The notes below the pieces were generated by a model. That model did no database searches, was not told the DNA's origin, and saw only the letters and a program-made list of their open reading frames with translations. From the NCBI GenBank assembly GCA_905147135.1, contig LR990044.1, positions 9,738,122 to 9,802,121 of the forward strand: a stretch of 64,000 nt of DNA, in the 5' to 3' direction. Of this stretch, positions 45,669 to 56,058 are shown piece by piece. The translations under genes and the position numbers were made by a program. This stretch comes from Blastobasis lacticolella (Eukaryota > Arthropoda > Insecta > Lepidoptera > Blastobasidae). Position 1 is the stretch's first letter. The number at the start of each line of letters is the position of its first letter.

Positions 45669-45741
45669 AGGTATGTACTCTATTTATTATCAAGACTTCC
45701 GTTAAATACGAGTCTGTAAATATAACAATTTCCCATTATCA

Positions 45742-45990
45742 TCATATCAGCCGAAAGACTGCTAGGCATAGGCCTCCCCAAAAGATTTCTACAAAGGTGG
45801 ACCCTGTGCCTTCCGCATCCAGCTGGTACCTGCGATCTTTACCAGGTCGCCGGCCCACCTTGTGGGAGGCCTACCGAGGCGCTGCGTGATCCGGTACGTG
45901 GTCGCCACTCGAGAACTTTACTGTCCCATCGGCATCTGTTATTCGAGCTGTGTGCCCAGCCCACTGCCACTGTAGCCTGGTAATTCTTAA
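45742..45990 (-). pseudogene. RTE-like LINE pol C-terminal remnant
   Basis: The minus strand reads, in broken frames, QWAGHTARI, then DGTVKFSS..DHVPDH, RRPGKDRRYQLDAEGTG and a GGLCLA/FRLI end. The order W.GH.AR, RRP and the ending AGTCTTTCGGCTGATATG parallel the fragment at 56590-56705. No catalytic part remains. Confidence 0.6.
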
Positions 45991-46002
45991 GGCTATAAAT
46001 TC

Positions 46003-46232
46003 ATAATAAATAATAAATTCGTGGACAAATTCACACAGCGCCATCTAGCCCCAAACTAAGCAAAGCTTGTGCTATGGGTGCTAGATAACTGATATACTAC
46101 TTAAATACTTTTTTAAATACATACTTATTATAAATAGAACACCCAGACCCGTAACAGAAATTAAAATTCATCATTTCAATTTCTGCCCGGCCGGGAATCG
46201 AACCCGACCATTGAACCACTCAGGTCGTCACT
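46003..46232 (-). mobile_element. SINE-G (tRNA-Gly-derived), head deleted across anticodon arm
   Basis: Minus strand: TGAGTGGTTCAATGGT then directly CGGGTTCGATTCCCGGCCGG. About 30 bp of D-to-anticodon sequence present in the 60028 copy is missing. The body has GGGTCTGGGTGTTCTAT, CACCCATAGCACAAGCTTTG and ATGGCGCTGTGTGAATTTGT. The AT-rich tail lies at about 46003-46020. Confidence 0.75.
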
Positions 46233-46335
46233 ATGTTGGTGAACTTGGTTCGTTTTTCTCGCGGCGAAAAAAATAAGCTAATTCTAAGCGTACATAGGTA
46301 CATAGCGACTTTGTTTTATACTACATATAGAATTA
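46233..46335 (-). repeat. RTE-type LINE 3' tail fragment
   Basis: AACTTGGTTCGTTTTTCTCG, AAGCGTACATAGGTACATAG and CGACTTTGTTTTATACTACA. It abuts the SINE-G head. Confidence 0.55.
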
Positions 46336-46951
46336 GATAAATGCATCACAATAAATTTGCACCCATTCGCCCTCATGCCTAAACTCTGTTCCCACAAAAC
46401 GCCTCTCCAATTCACGACAATAAAGAATCGTGTCGTCTTTTGTAAATGGCGACAGACAACACAATCGTATCGTGGCGTAAGTTATTGTTTCTCTGTTTGG
46501 TAGGGTTTTGTAATGCGAACGTTGGCCCGCGATGAGGACGCAACGGTGCGTGCTCTTGGCTCCATGGTGGTGTCAGAGAAACTACTTACTGTTATGGTAG
46601 TTCTTTTCTCTGTGGGTGGTATAGACGTTGCTAATGTAGATACGTTTAAGTAAGAAAGAGTTAAAGTATAGCGCGACTACGGTAAGTAATATCTACAGTA
46701 ATATAAATAAATTGACTTACGGCAGAAAATCTAAAGTAATAGTAGTATATTATGATTATATTTATTTAAATATATATTCTACTGTAGATTCTGAAATGTC
46801 CAGTTTCCTAAACGCTTGTCAATGTTAATCATAGCTTAATACCTTTCCGATGCTGTCCACAACTCATCATAGATAATTATGGCGAATTCAAATTTATGAG
46901 TAACAATTGACTTGACGTACGACAAAGCGGCCGAAATTTAATTTATTTCGG
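46336..46951. other. Unassigned DNA
   Basis: Nothing recognised. Confidence 0.4.
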
Positions 46952-47136
46952 ATAATACTCATAGGCGTAGGAAGAGGGGGGGCCGGGTGGGCCATGCCCA
47001 CCCCAGAATGGTCTGGTGCCCACCCCAGGATGGGGTGCTCACTGGCTGTACATTGGCGATTGACTCGGCTTCATCGGCCACCTCAGGGGCCAGGCCCCCC
47101 CTGGAAAATAGCCCTAGGTACGCCAATGATAATACT
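46952..47136. mobile_element. GC-rich hAT-like MITE with 8-bp target duplication
   Basis: ATAATACT at 46952-46959 and 47129-47136 is a perfect 8-bp duplication around a 169-bp element. Its ends are CATAGGCGTAGG and, read inward from the other side, CATTGGCGTACC. The interior is C/G-rich (CCACCCCAGAATGG, GGGGCCAGGCCCCCCC) and forms accidental open frames. It has no transposase. Confidence 0.8.
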
Positions 47137-47554
47137 TATCGTTATCGTGCTTTACTTTTGTCTTTTTCTATTAAAACGTACTTTAGAAACAAATCTTTAA
47201 CTAGGATCATTATTTTAGCCAGTACCTAGTTGTGTGGTTCACGCAACATTTTCCAAATTAAAATGACGTTTGGTTTCAGTATCTTAATATTTGCAAAGTA
47301 AACAAACATGCAGTTTACTTATTAAAGTACTTACCATACATTGTTTTTGTGTTTAGTATAAAAACGACGATAATTCAACTTCGTTTTAAAGGTAATTTTA
47401 GTTTTAAATATAGGTATCGCCAGGTACAACCACATTCACTACTCTCATTGCTGGGTAGTAATCAACCGATATCAATCAACTAGTGATTTTCATTTGGGGC
47501 ATTCGAACCTCGGTCGTGCGTGCAACAACAGCGTAGGTATAAAATAATAAAATA
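47137..47554. other. Unassigned DNA
   Basis: Nothing recognised. Confidence 0.4.
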
Positions 47555-47795
47555 AATAAATATTTTTTGACTATTCACACAGCGCCATATATATTCATAT
47601 TTATTCATTGGTAATATTCATTACATGTCAATGCCATCTAGCCTAGCAAAGTAAGCAACGCTTGTGTTATGGATGTTATTTAGATAACTGATAAACTAAT
47701 TACATACTTATAAACCATACTTATAAACCATACTTATTTTACATATAACAGGACCTCCGCGTGGCAGACGTTGTTGTCCAACTGAACCACTAAAT
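47555..47795 (-). mobile_element. SINE-G, diverged copy with internal insertion
   Basis: Tail (AATAAATAAATATTTTTTGA), then CACACAGCGCCAT. About 45 bp of extra AT-rich DNA follows (ATATATTCATATTTATTCAT). The body is GCCATCTAGCC..AGCAAAGTAAGCAACGC. The head is reduced to CCTCCGCGTGGCAGACG and CAACTGAACCACTAA, with no proper B box. Confidence 0.65.
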
Positions 47796-49221
47796 TCCTC
47801 AAAATTTTAAGCTTTATAAGTTAAATTAATTTCTTATCACGACGGAAAACCCCAACACCTACATTAAAGCTGTCTCAGCTACATTTAGGTCACAGCCCTC
47901 CCAGGTAGGCTTGGGGCTCAGCTTGTCTTCGCGCGTGACATCTAGAGCCTGGTCTCACAAGTGTCAGATGGTCTCGAGGACCGCGTCAGGCAGTGAGTGG
48001 GACGCCCTAAGACCGTTTGTGCATGCTAAATTAAGCGCGGCACAAACAGTGATAATCTGCATGCGTTTGTTGCGACAACTCGGCGTGTTGCTATAGTATA
48101 GTGTGTGCACGTACTGCATTAAGGTTTATTGTTATGTTGTATGCGTATGCATAATGCGGGTAATGGGCCCATTAAATTTATGGCGGGCTTGAAGTTGTAG
48201 GTACGTAATGGAACAATGATTGTGCGAGTCTACTGTCGAATTTCATACAGAGGTGACGGAGTGTAATGTAATGAGGATTGGTCGTTCTGGTTACCATTCT
48301 GAATCACAAACTTTAAAGTATTCGTATTTTTACTTCAGCTCAGATTTCTGATTTCTGAACAACTTAACCAAGAGAGAGATATAGAGTATTGTTTAGAAGT
48401 TCCTTATTGGGTAAAACCAGAGAGAGGCTCCTGGTCAATTGCTTTCACTAGACTAAAACGTTTTTTCAATGACTTTAGGAATACGATCTTAAGCTCTTCC
48501 TAATAGTCGTACCGACTTCAAACTTTGCAAGGGCATGTTAATGTACTTAGGGTTAAAATTCAGTAATTTGGTGGTAGTCGATCTGATCTGACTGAGCCAG
48601 AACGTTGGAGTTCCATAACGTACAAATATTACACCGTATGTTGCATCTCCAGTGTGTATTTTATTACAATCATTTAAATTTTTATCGGTTTCAGATTTGG
48701 CTATTAATAGATATTAAAACTTTTTCAAAATGTCTTCTTTAGGCGTACCTACTTTCTTTAGGGTAAGTATATTACCTAAAGAAAGTCAGTATCGTTAAAA
48801 TGTTGAAAATACGACTCTCGACTGCTCGCATGTTTATGGAACGTAATTATAATGGCAGAGACATGCGGTGAATAATAAATGTATTTGAGAATGTGTTATG
48901 TGTAGTTACGGTTACGTCATGGTTTACTATTATATCGGAGTTACATTAATTATAACACGCTACCTTCATTTAAGGCAGCAGTAGAAAGTAGAGCACTAGT
49001 TCCTTTATGGTAGCTCTGTGTAAATATTCAAGTTCTATGCCCTTATTAGCTTTAGGTATTTAGGTGGGTAGTGCAAAACACTCATTACAGAAACACGGAA
49101 AGAGCTTTTACTATACGCTGTAGTTTATTTAAGGTATCGATTATTGGGGTTTTAACGGCGCCAAATATTTTCTTGAAACTTTCGCTTCGATACGTCTAAA
49201 CAATTTATACATAATCATCAT
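47796..49221. other. Unassigned DNA with one small hairpin
   Basis: 48751-48786 forms a hairpin: ACTTTCTTTAGG pairs with CCTAAAGAAAGT around a short loop. No coding signal. Confidence 0.45.
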
Positions 49222-49455
49222 CATCATTATGTCCCGGTTACGGCATGCGAGGGCCCTGGGTCCGCCTTTCCGCTACTCCTGGCCCGCCTCGCTCCGTCTT
49301 CGACATCCTTGGTGGTGAGCTTATTGGCATGCTTATCATTCTTTACGACGACAAGCCATCGCTTCTTGGGCCGGCCTCCTCTTCCCGTGCTCGGCGGTGG
49401 CACACAATTTATACAATGTACCTTTAATTCGCAAGCAAACATAGCCCGCCTCATG
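49222..49455 (-). pseudogene. RTE-type LINE pol C-terminal remnant with GAT tail
   Basis: The minus-strand frame contains GRPKKRWLVVVKNDKHANKL and TTKDVEDGA, ending KADPGPSHAVTGT and a stop, followed by (ATG)n-like tail sequence at 49205-49230. It has the same C-terminal blocks as 19195-19562. The W of the DRxxWR block is lost (GARRARSSGK). It is strongly 5'-truncated. Confidence 0.75.
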
Positions 49456-50320
49456 TAGGGAACAGCTAGGCCAGCTCGATATATGAGGGAGGACCTTATT
49501 CCCTCTTACCTATAAACATGTTTGGTAATAACAAAGGCGGCAACGGTCTTAGTTAGCTTGATGAATTTTAGGCTCATGAGCACGATGATTTTTTTAAACC
49601 ACTAAGGTAGCAAACAACATAGGTTCTATGTACGTAATGTGCAATTGACGAACTGTCTGTATGTCAGGTATTGTCGGACACGGTCCTGCCGTTGTCGTTG
49701 TGGAGTGGATGTGTTCCGGCCGTGGAATGGCCAACATGACACTGTGTATTTCCTTCCTACTTTGATTCCCCCTCCTCTGTGACGATTGAAAGAGATATGT
49801 AGGTACCTAATGTCCTACTCAATCAATAAATTTTGTTTTTTCAATTTGAATCCACTAAGTAAGTAGATAGGTACTCAATAAGTTTAAACAGTGTTAGACA
49901 CGAAATCATTAATTTTCCGCCACAGTACGTACAGTGATTAATGGCACTTACCAATAATAAAATACGCACCAATGGATTGGTTCATTAGCATTAATTAGTT
50001 ACGCTTTAACAATTTATAGTAAATCTGACCATTTTCCATTCATCCATTCCATTTCCATGTTGGCAATGGTACATCCGTACATTGCGTGTTCTGGTTGTCG
50101 TTCAGTTAGTGGTTTTACAAACAAACTGTTGATCAGTCTGTGTCTAGGTGTCTAAGAGCTACATTTGGGTTAGTCTACAGATTAACGTAATATTTAGTAA
50201 CATTTATGTAATTTATGTTAAAAAGAAAGTTTTATGTGGGATGACACATTGTGACTTTAACGCGCGACTGTATCGATCGATAGAGTGGCATATTAGTAGC
50301 CTAGACCAAAACCTGGTCTA
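49456..50320. other. Unassigned DNA
   Basis: 49590-49640 is a scrap of the repeat at 24565. Nothing else recognised. Confidence 0.4.
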
Positions 50321-50552
50321 GGTCCAGTAAGCTAATTACCTAACCCTGTTGCAAACAATTATCTGATTTAAATGATTGAAATTGTTACTTTTGCGATTTC
50401 GTATCACCCATTTCATAAATTCAGTTGCTGACAAAGTTCCATTTCAATAAGCTGAAATGAAATCGATCATACGTAATCGCAAAAGTAACAATTTCAATAA
50501 TTGAAATAAGAGAATTGTTGGCAACAGAGTTGCGTAATTAGCTTACTGGTCC
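50321..50552. mobile_element. Foldback MITE, copy 2
   Basis: Arms of about 75-80 bp start GGTCCAGTAAGCTAATTACC and TTGCAAACAATTATCTGATT. The opposite arm holds CAATTTCAATAATTGAAATA, GTTGGCAACAGAGTTGCG and TAATTAGCTTACTGGTCC. This is the same family as 29376-29598 and has better-preserved ends. Confidence 0.75.
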
Positions 50553-51289
50553 AGGTCCAGGTCCAGGACAATTACTTGTTTCTATTATCAGGCATCGTAT
50601 CGGTCTGGGGTCGGTATCGAAAATCTACCATTCGTATAAAGGTTAATCTTTCCAAAACCCCAATTTCTCAGTACCATCAAATATTGATCCAAGGTACTTG
50701 GACCCCGTTTCTATGAAATCAAACAATGTAATCCAATTTATATGGAGTCGGTTGAATGAGCCGTCTAGCCGAACAATGCGAAGCAATTTAAGCTAATCAA
50801 ACAGATATCCCTCCTAAACAAGCTCTATGATCGAGTCGTTGTCTCGTGAAAATTGCTGGTTTAGAATGGGATTGCTTTATATTTTGTGGTAAAAATTACA
50901 CATCTTTTTGTCGGAGTTAAAGTTAAAGTCTTCTTTTTACTTAATTTAGGTCGCAGTGTTTGGAAAAAGACGCTCTGGTGCCAATTTTCTGATCTACGTA
51001 GGTCCCAGCTGGTTTGCCTCTAGGGTAAATTCATGCTAAGAGAGTCGAAACGCATGCACAGTTCTTTAATAGTTATTATAACATATTCACCCTTGTCTAA
51101 ACGTTGTGATGTTAATATTGCATCGGAGATAAAAAACGAGCGAGTAAAGTTCGCGTGCATTCCATAGATTGCATACGAATTCGCGCGAAAAAAGTTATAA
51201 ATCTATTGAAAATGAAAAAGTATTTATTGAATTAGGATTACGTTAATTAATCTCTTTTCAAAAGTCAAAAATCTAACGGAAAACAAAGG
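50553..51289. other. Unassigned DNA
   Basis: Starts with a short GGTCCA repeat (50546-50570). Nothing else recognised. Confidence 0.4.
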
Positions 51290-51505
51290 GAAGTTAAGCG
51301 AGCTCATCCAGGTAGGGGGCGACGCATGCAGACCGATCAGCGCGTACGAGTGCTTACTCCGGCAAGACACCGGGCACCGATACGCGCCACGCACATAACC
51401 GCCTAGGCGAATCATGTGCGGCGCGCGCCCGGCCCCAGCCAGCCCGCCGGCGCTCACACCCGCACGCACCAGCCGGCCTACCCGCGTCGACCCCTGAGCT
51501 CGGAA
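51290..51505. other. GC-rich segment of uncertain origin beside the LINE 3' end
   Basis: Contains GGCGCGCGCCCGGCCCCAGC and many CpGs. A minus-strand open frame covers it (51224-51508) but shows low-complexity Gly/Ala/Arg text with no domain. It may be part of the adjacent retrotransposon, an older GC-rich repeat or an exon of unknown function. Confidence 0.3.
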
Positions 51506-51995
51506 CAAATAAGTAAAAAGAATGTCGTCTGTCTGTCAGTATGCCGCTTCAGTTAGGAAAATGACCATCTGTGGGAAAAAGAAACGGCAAGAAACCCACA
51601 GGTACATTTAAATATGATTACATTGCATTGATACATTTGTCAATTTAATTTGAGTGAGCCTGTCTTGATTGGAATATGATGTGAACCTCTACAAATCGGT
51701 CAAGATAACTAAAAATAAAAATAAATTCAAAAACAAATAATGGCACAGCAAAAGCAGGCCAGTCCACCAAGGCAGCACCCGTTCACGAGCATGACGCAGG
51801 GCCCAGCCATCGTCCAATTCAACCATATTTGAGGGAAGAGAACGACCCGACCCCCATGCCACCACCAGGCAGACTTTTAAGTGAGCATGCGCTGCCAATG
51901 CCGTACACATTAAAAAAATATTTGTTATTCAATGACTATTACACATCAAATCATCCTCACCCAATTAACAAAATTGTAAATTTATAAATAACTTC

Positions 51996-53483
51996 CTATT
52001 TCGAAGAGCTAGTAGTACACCATACATTTTTGTCATTGATATATTCATCAATTTTATAATAGGCTTTTTTCATTAAAGTTGTTTTCACCTTATCTTTAAA
52101 TTGTAATTCAGGCAAATTAATAATACATTCAGGAATATGATTATAAAATCTTATACAGTTACCCATGAAAGATGAATTTACTTTACTTAGTCTGAACAAC
52201 GGTGTTACCAGTTTATTTTTGTTTCTTAAATTGACATTATGAATATCAGTATTTTTAGCAAATTGGGTAATATGCTTTCTAACATACATAATATTATCAA
52301 ATATATATTGACTTGAGAAAGTCAATACATCAATTTCTTTAAACAATTCTTTGAGCGAATCACGTCGACGTAATCCATATATTGCTCTTACAGCTCGCTT
52401 TTGTAGTTTGAAAATGATGTCACTATCAGCACACTTGCCCCATAGTATGATGCCGTATGACATAATACTATGAAAATAACTATAATAAACTAATCTAGCT
52501 GTATTCACATCCGTTAGCCTCCTTATTCGCCACACGGCAAATGCAGCCGAACTTAACCTACTAGCCAATGATTCAATATGTGGGCCCCATTGAATTTTTG
52601 AATCTATATTAACGCCTAAGAAAGTAGTTTTCTCTACCAACTCAAGTTGCGTTTTATCTAATATAACATTACATTGATTACTTTGTACATTAGGGAGGCA
52701 AAAATGAACGCATTTAGTTTTTTTAGAGTTTAAGACTAAGTTATTAATCGTAAACCAATGAAGCACATTCTGAAGAACACAGTTTACTTCGTCTATATTA
52801 TTATCTTTCCTATTAATTTTAAATATCAGTGAAGTGTCGTCAGCAAACAAGACTATACCAGCAATATTCTGCACCATGTATGGAAGGTCATTTATATATA
52901 CAAGAAAGAGAAACGGCCCCAATATAGATCCTTGTGGCACTCCAATGCTCACTTTCCCACCCGCAGATAACTCGCCATTTACATTTACTTTTTGAACTCT
53001 ACCTTCTAAGTTTGATTTCATCATTTCAAGACTATCATGCGTAAAACCGTAATGTTTTAATTTTAGTAATAGTGTTGAATGATTTACACAATCAAATGCT
53101 TTAGACAAATCGCAAAAAACACCTACTGCATTATGATGTTCTTCCCAAGCGCCAAAAATTTGTTGAATGAGGCTAATACCAGCTTCGGTAGTATTGCGGC
53201 CTTTTGTGAAGCCATATGGTTGTTGATGAAATAATTTATTACTGTTAAAGTGCACAATCATTTGACTTAACATGATTTTTTCAAAGATTTTACTGAAAAC
53301 GGGCAGGATGGATACCGGTCTAAAATTATTCAAACTATTTTTACAACCTGATTTGAATAATGGCACCACTTTACTGATTTTCATGAGGTCGGGGAAAACA
53401 CCTACTTCGACGCAAGCATTAAAAATGTAAGCTAAATACGGTGCTAAAATATCAACAACAGTACTTATAACTCTAACTGACAT
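51996..53483 (-). CDS. Non-LTR retrotransposon reverse transcriptase part (495 aa open frame)
   Basis: This is the polymerase that copies the element's RNA into DNA at a nicked target. In order: KVVPLFKSG and NNFRPVSILPVFSKIFEKI (residues ~38-70), motif A GVFCDLSKAFDCV with Asp125, motif B GVPQGSILGP (181-190), motif C FADD (213-216) and FLGVNID (288-294). The C-terminal region ends near AYYKIDEYINDKNVW. All visible catalytic aspartates are present. The first Met is probably internal: the frame stays open as NYIWG before it and then meets a stop, so the true protein began in the endonuclease ORF. The order of motifs fits the Jockey/CR1 group. The exact clade is not certain. Confidence 0.85.
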   Translation of the reverse strand: MSVRVISTVVDILAPYLAYIFNACVEVGVFPDLMKISKVVPLFKSGCKNSLNNFRPVSILPVFSKIFEKIMLSQMIVHFNSNKLFHQQPYGFTKGRNTTEAGISLIQQIFGAWEEHHNAVGVFCDLSKAFDCVNHSTLLLKLKHYGFTHDSLEMMKSNLEGRVQKVNVNGELSAGGKVSIGVPQGSILGPFLFLVYINDLPYMVQNIAGIVLFADDTSLIFKINRKDNNIDEVNCVLQNVLHWFTINNLVLNSKKTKCVHFCLPNVQSNQCNVILDKTQLELVEKTTFLGVNIDSKIQWGPHIESLASRLSSAAFAVWRIRRLTDVNTARLVYYSYFHSIMSYGIILWGKCADSDIIFKLQKRAVRAIYGLRRRDSLKELFKEIDVLTFSSQYIFDNIMYVRKHITQFAKNTDIHNVNLRNKNKLVTPLFRLSKVNSSFMGNCIRFYNHIPECIINLPELQFKDKVKTTLMKKAYYKIDEYINDKNVWCTTSSSK

Positions 53484-54742
53484 TCCCCAAATATAGTTTT
53501 AATCGGTATTTCGGTAAAAAATGTTTGGAACAGCTCTGCCACTTCTTTATTTGCGGTACTAGTTCCGGTTTCTGTTTTGATTTCATAATGTGTATCACGA
53601 GGCTTTGTTTTCCCTGCCTCCTTATTTATTACATTCCACACAGTCTTAGCCTTGTTTGAAGACGAACTTATAATTTTCTTATAATGCTGTGATTTTGCAA
53701 TTAGACAAACTTTCTTAAACGTTTTTGAATATTTTTTGACATATTCTACAAAATCTTTATCATGGCAATAAGCTCGTTGACCGTATAGTTCAAACATTCT
53801 ATCTCTGCTTTTGCGGATACCTAAAGTAGCCCAATCACTAAATTTAGATTTACAGTTACTTTTTATTCTTTTTTGCGTAAAAACACTTTGATAAACATTA
53901 TTGACAGAATTGAACATATCAGAAAATAGAATGTTTGGGTCATGAGAATCAAGAGAAAGGCCGGCAATGGTCTCCGATAAGGCTTGTTTGAAGTGTTCAA
54001 TTCTCCTTCGAGTAATTGGTCTTGTAATTATTTCATTGATATTACAATTTTCCGTAAAATCAAAAACAACGAATTGTCCACTATGGTCAGATCTTGTAAA
54101 ATTTATAATAGCCTTTTCGTTGACCTCGCAACAGCAGAACACATTGTCGATGCACGTCGCTGATGATTCTGTGCATCGTGTCGGCTCTAAAAATACATAA
54201 TTAAGATTAAAACTACGAAATAAGCTTATTATTCTCTTACTAAACGTTGTTTTTTCTAGTAAATTAACATTAAAGTCTCCACAAACAATTACCTTTTTTT
54301 TACACGTACAAAGTCTTTCTAAAACTTGTTCCATAGTTTTTTCAAAAATCTCATAGTTTTCATTGTATGGTGGCCTATACACACAAAGTATGATGCACTT
54401 TTCTAGCTCCACGCAGGATAACTCAATCTTATGTTCAACTGAGAGGCCAGAAACATCTTTCCGGTCTTTCGATTTAATATTTTGCCGTACTGCAATTAAT
54501 GAACCACCACGGGAAATAGATTTCCGATTAAAACAACTAATTATATTATAGTTAAATAAATTAAATGACATGTCAGATTCCCTCAGCCAGTGCTCAGTTA
54601 AACATAAAACTTCTACAGGAGTTTTCTTTAAATATAATTCTATTTCATGTTCTTTGCCAGAAAAACCTTGTATATTTTGATGAATTAATCGTAAACAATT
54701 CTTGGGCTTTTCTTTTGTCTTAAAATCTAGTTTAAAGAGCAT
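53465..54742 (-). CDS. Non-LTR retrotransposon endonuclease part (425 aa open frame)
   Basis: An apurinic-type (EEP superfamily) endonuclease that nicks target DNA. Catalytic signatures in order: LIHQNIQGF with Asn23, LTEHWL with Glu50, VYRPPY (121-126), VCGDFNVNLL with Asp156 and Asn158, CIDNVF with Asp199, and RSDHS with Asp219 and His220. The family's key residues all seem present. A linker follows and ends with FTEIPIKT, then nine residues in a shifted frame before a stop. The RT frame overlaps by 19 bp in another frame. This fits a deletion between FTEIPIKT and the RT palm rather than programmed frameshifting, since an expected linker and RT-0 region of this group are absent. It starts at ATG 54742, overlapping the ORF1 stop. 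Confidence 0.85.
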   Translation of the reverse strand: MLFKLDFKTKEKPKNCLRLIHQNIQGFSGKEHEIELYLKKTPVEVLCLTEHWLRESDMSFNLFNYNIISCFNRKSISRGGSLIAVRQNIKSKDRKDVSGLSVEHKIELSCVELEKCIILCVYRPPYNENYEIFEKTMEQVLERLCTCKKKVIVCGDFNVNLLEKTTFSKRIISLFRSFNLNYVFLEPTRCTESSATCIDNVFCCCEVNEKAIINFTRSDHSGQFVVFDFTENCNINEIITRPITRRRIEHFKQALSETIAGLSLDSHDPNILFSDMFNSVNNVYQSVFTQKRIKSNCKSKFSDWATLGIRKSRDRMFELYGQRAYCHDKDFVEYVKKYSKTFKKVCLIAKSQHYKKIISSSSNKAKTVWNVINKEAGKTKPRDTHYEIKTETGTSTANKEVAELFQTFFTEIPIKTIFGECQLEL

Positions 54743-55002
54743 CCTTTGTCCTTAGATGATAACATGCAGGAGCCCTGGTCAATCCTACTTACGCTAATAT
54801 TGTTATAACAATTAATATTATAAGCTAACAATGTAGCAATATACTTTTTGTCCTTTTGCTTGAGATACAATGTATCATTTGTACAAATAATATTGCCAAC
54901 AAATTTGTTGATGTCAAAAAATGTAAATGCGTTACTATAACGAGTCAAATTATATAAACATGTATTCAGTCTATGAATACGTCTATTTAAAATACCTCTA
55001 TG
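54727..55002 (-). pseudogene. C-terminal remnant of retrotransposon ORF1
   Basis: An open frame of 91 codons ends at 54727, 16 bp inside the endonuclease ORF, the usual ORF1/ORF2 overlap. It reads RRIHRLNTCLYNLTRYSNAF, then FFDINKFVGNIIC. No zinc knuckle remains, because the N-terminal majority is lost. Assignment as ORF1 rests on position. Confidence 0.55.
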
Positions 55003-55014
55003 TTACAGGAATGC

Positions 55015-55199
55015 AACATAAAACAAAGTCGCACCCCGCTGTCTGTCCCAATGTACGCTTAAATTGTTAAAACTTTGCAACGGATTTTAATGCGGTTTTC
55101 AACAATACACAGTGATTCCAGAGGAAGGTTAATAAGTAAGCAAAAAAGGTAGAGATAAAGTAGTAGTACGCGAACGAAGTCGCGCCCGGTCCGCTAGTA
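55015..55199 (+). repeat. RTE-type LINE 3' tail fragment, sense orientation
   Basis: ATAAAACAAAGTCGCACCCC, GCTGTCTGTCCCAATGTACG, TTTTAATGCGGTTTTCAACA, AGTGATTCCAGAGGAAGGTT and GCGCCCGGTCCGCTAGTAA. The Jockey/CR1-like copy begins about 15 bp away, so it may have inserted into this tail. Confidence 0.7.
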
Positions 55200-55639
55200 A
55201 GAGACATAGCCATGAGACAGACAAACATCTGTTGCCCATGCCTACTACTATGGGTTCCTTCTCCATCCCACGAACACGGCACCCTAAAAATCTCAACACC
55301 ACAATCTCGACATTCCACAAACTACCTTTCAACATAACACACAGTGCAAATACCGCATAGTTGCTTACGAACACAACTGCAATGCCAAGAGCACACGGTA
55401 AGTGCTAGTATTACACGTGTCTACACTAGTCTACTACAGTCCTATTCCTAGCAATGACACGGCCCACTGCACACGTAATTACGCCCGAGTTCTGTAGTGC
55501 AGCTACACTAATTAGACCCAGGTTCATGACCACTTCATTAGGTAACCAATTACTGTACAAAGGCAGTATTGTGTTATTTTAATGAAGGAGGTAGGTAGAT
55601 GCGTGTTTGAAGTATTTTATTTTTATACTAGAAGTTGTA
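55200..55639. other. Unassigned DNA
   Basis: Nothing recognised. Confidence 0.4.
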
Positions 55640-55818
55640 CCCGTTAAGATTGTACCCGGTGCGACTTCGTTCGCGTACACCTACTTTCGTACCTGCCCTT
55701 TTTTCCTTTCTTATAAACCTTCCTCTTAAAATACTCTATCTATAGTTTAAAACGTACCTAGTTCATACATAGGGACAGACGGCGGGAAGCGACTTTGTTT
55801 TATACTATGTATAGCAAC
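55640..55818 (-). repeat. RTE-type LINE 3' tail fragment
   Basis: TGCGACTTCGTTCGCGTACA, TTATAAACCTTCCTCTTAAA, GGGACAGACGGCGGGAAGCG and TTTTATACTATGTATAG. The GCGGTTTTCA part is shortened. Confidence 0.65.
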
Positions 55819-56058
55819 CGTAATTTAAACACTTACTTATACAAAATTTATATTAATATGGACGCTGCAACGACAATTAATAACATTAAAAATAAAGTTG
55901 AAATGAAACGGGAGTACTCATACAAAATATGAGAATTTATACCATCTGGTTGCTTAGTAAACTAAAAGCAGAACTAAAATCCTTGCCTTGAATAATCTTA
56001 TGCCGAAATCTTGTTCAGCTAAGAATACTTACACTACTTTATGCAGAGTTTGTTTAAC

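Larger units (their letters stand above)
51537..55002 (-). mobile_element. Jockey/CR1-like non-LTR retrotransposon, internally deleted
   Basis: Order on the minus strand: C-terminal part of ORF1 (55002-54727), endonuclease ORF, reverse transcriptase ORF, and a 3' untranslated region of about 450 bp (51995-51537) with no ORF of note. ORF1 stop and ORF2 start overlap, as in many non-LTR elements. Most of ORF1 and the 5' UTR are missing, and a piece between endonuclease and RT appears deleted, so the copy is not autonomous. The ends are approximate, and no target duplication was identified. Confidence 0.75.

Noticed and set aside
46987..47229. Proline-rich open frames
   Set aside because: They fall in the GC-rich MITE with a clear target duplication.
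53967..54551. Plus-strand open frames within the LINE
   Set aside because: Shadows of the minus-strand endonuclease ORF.
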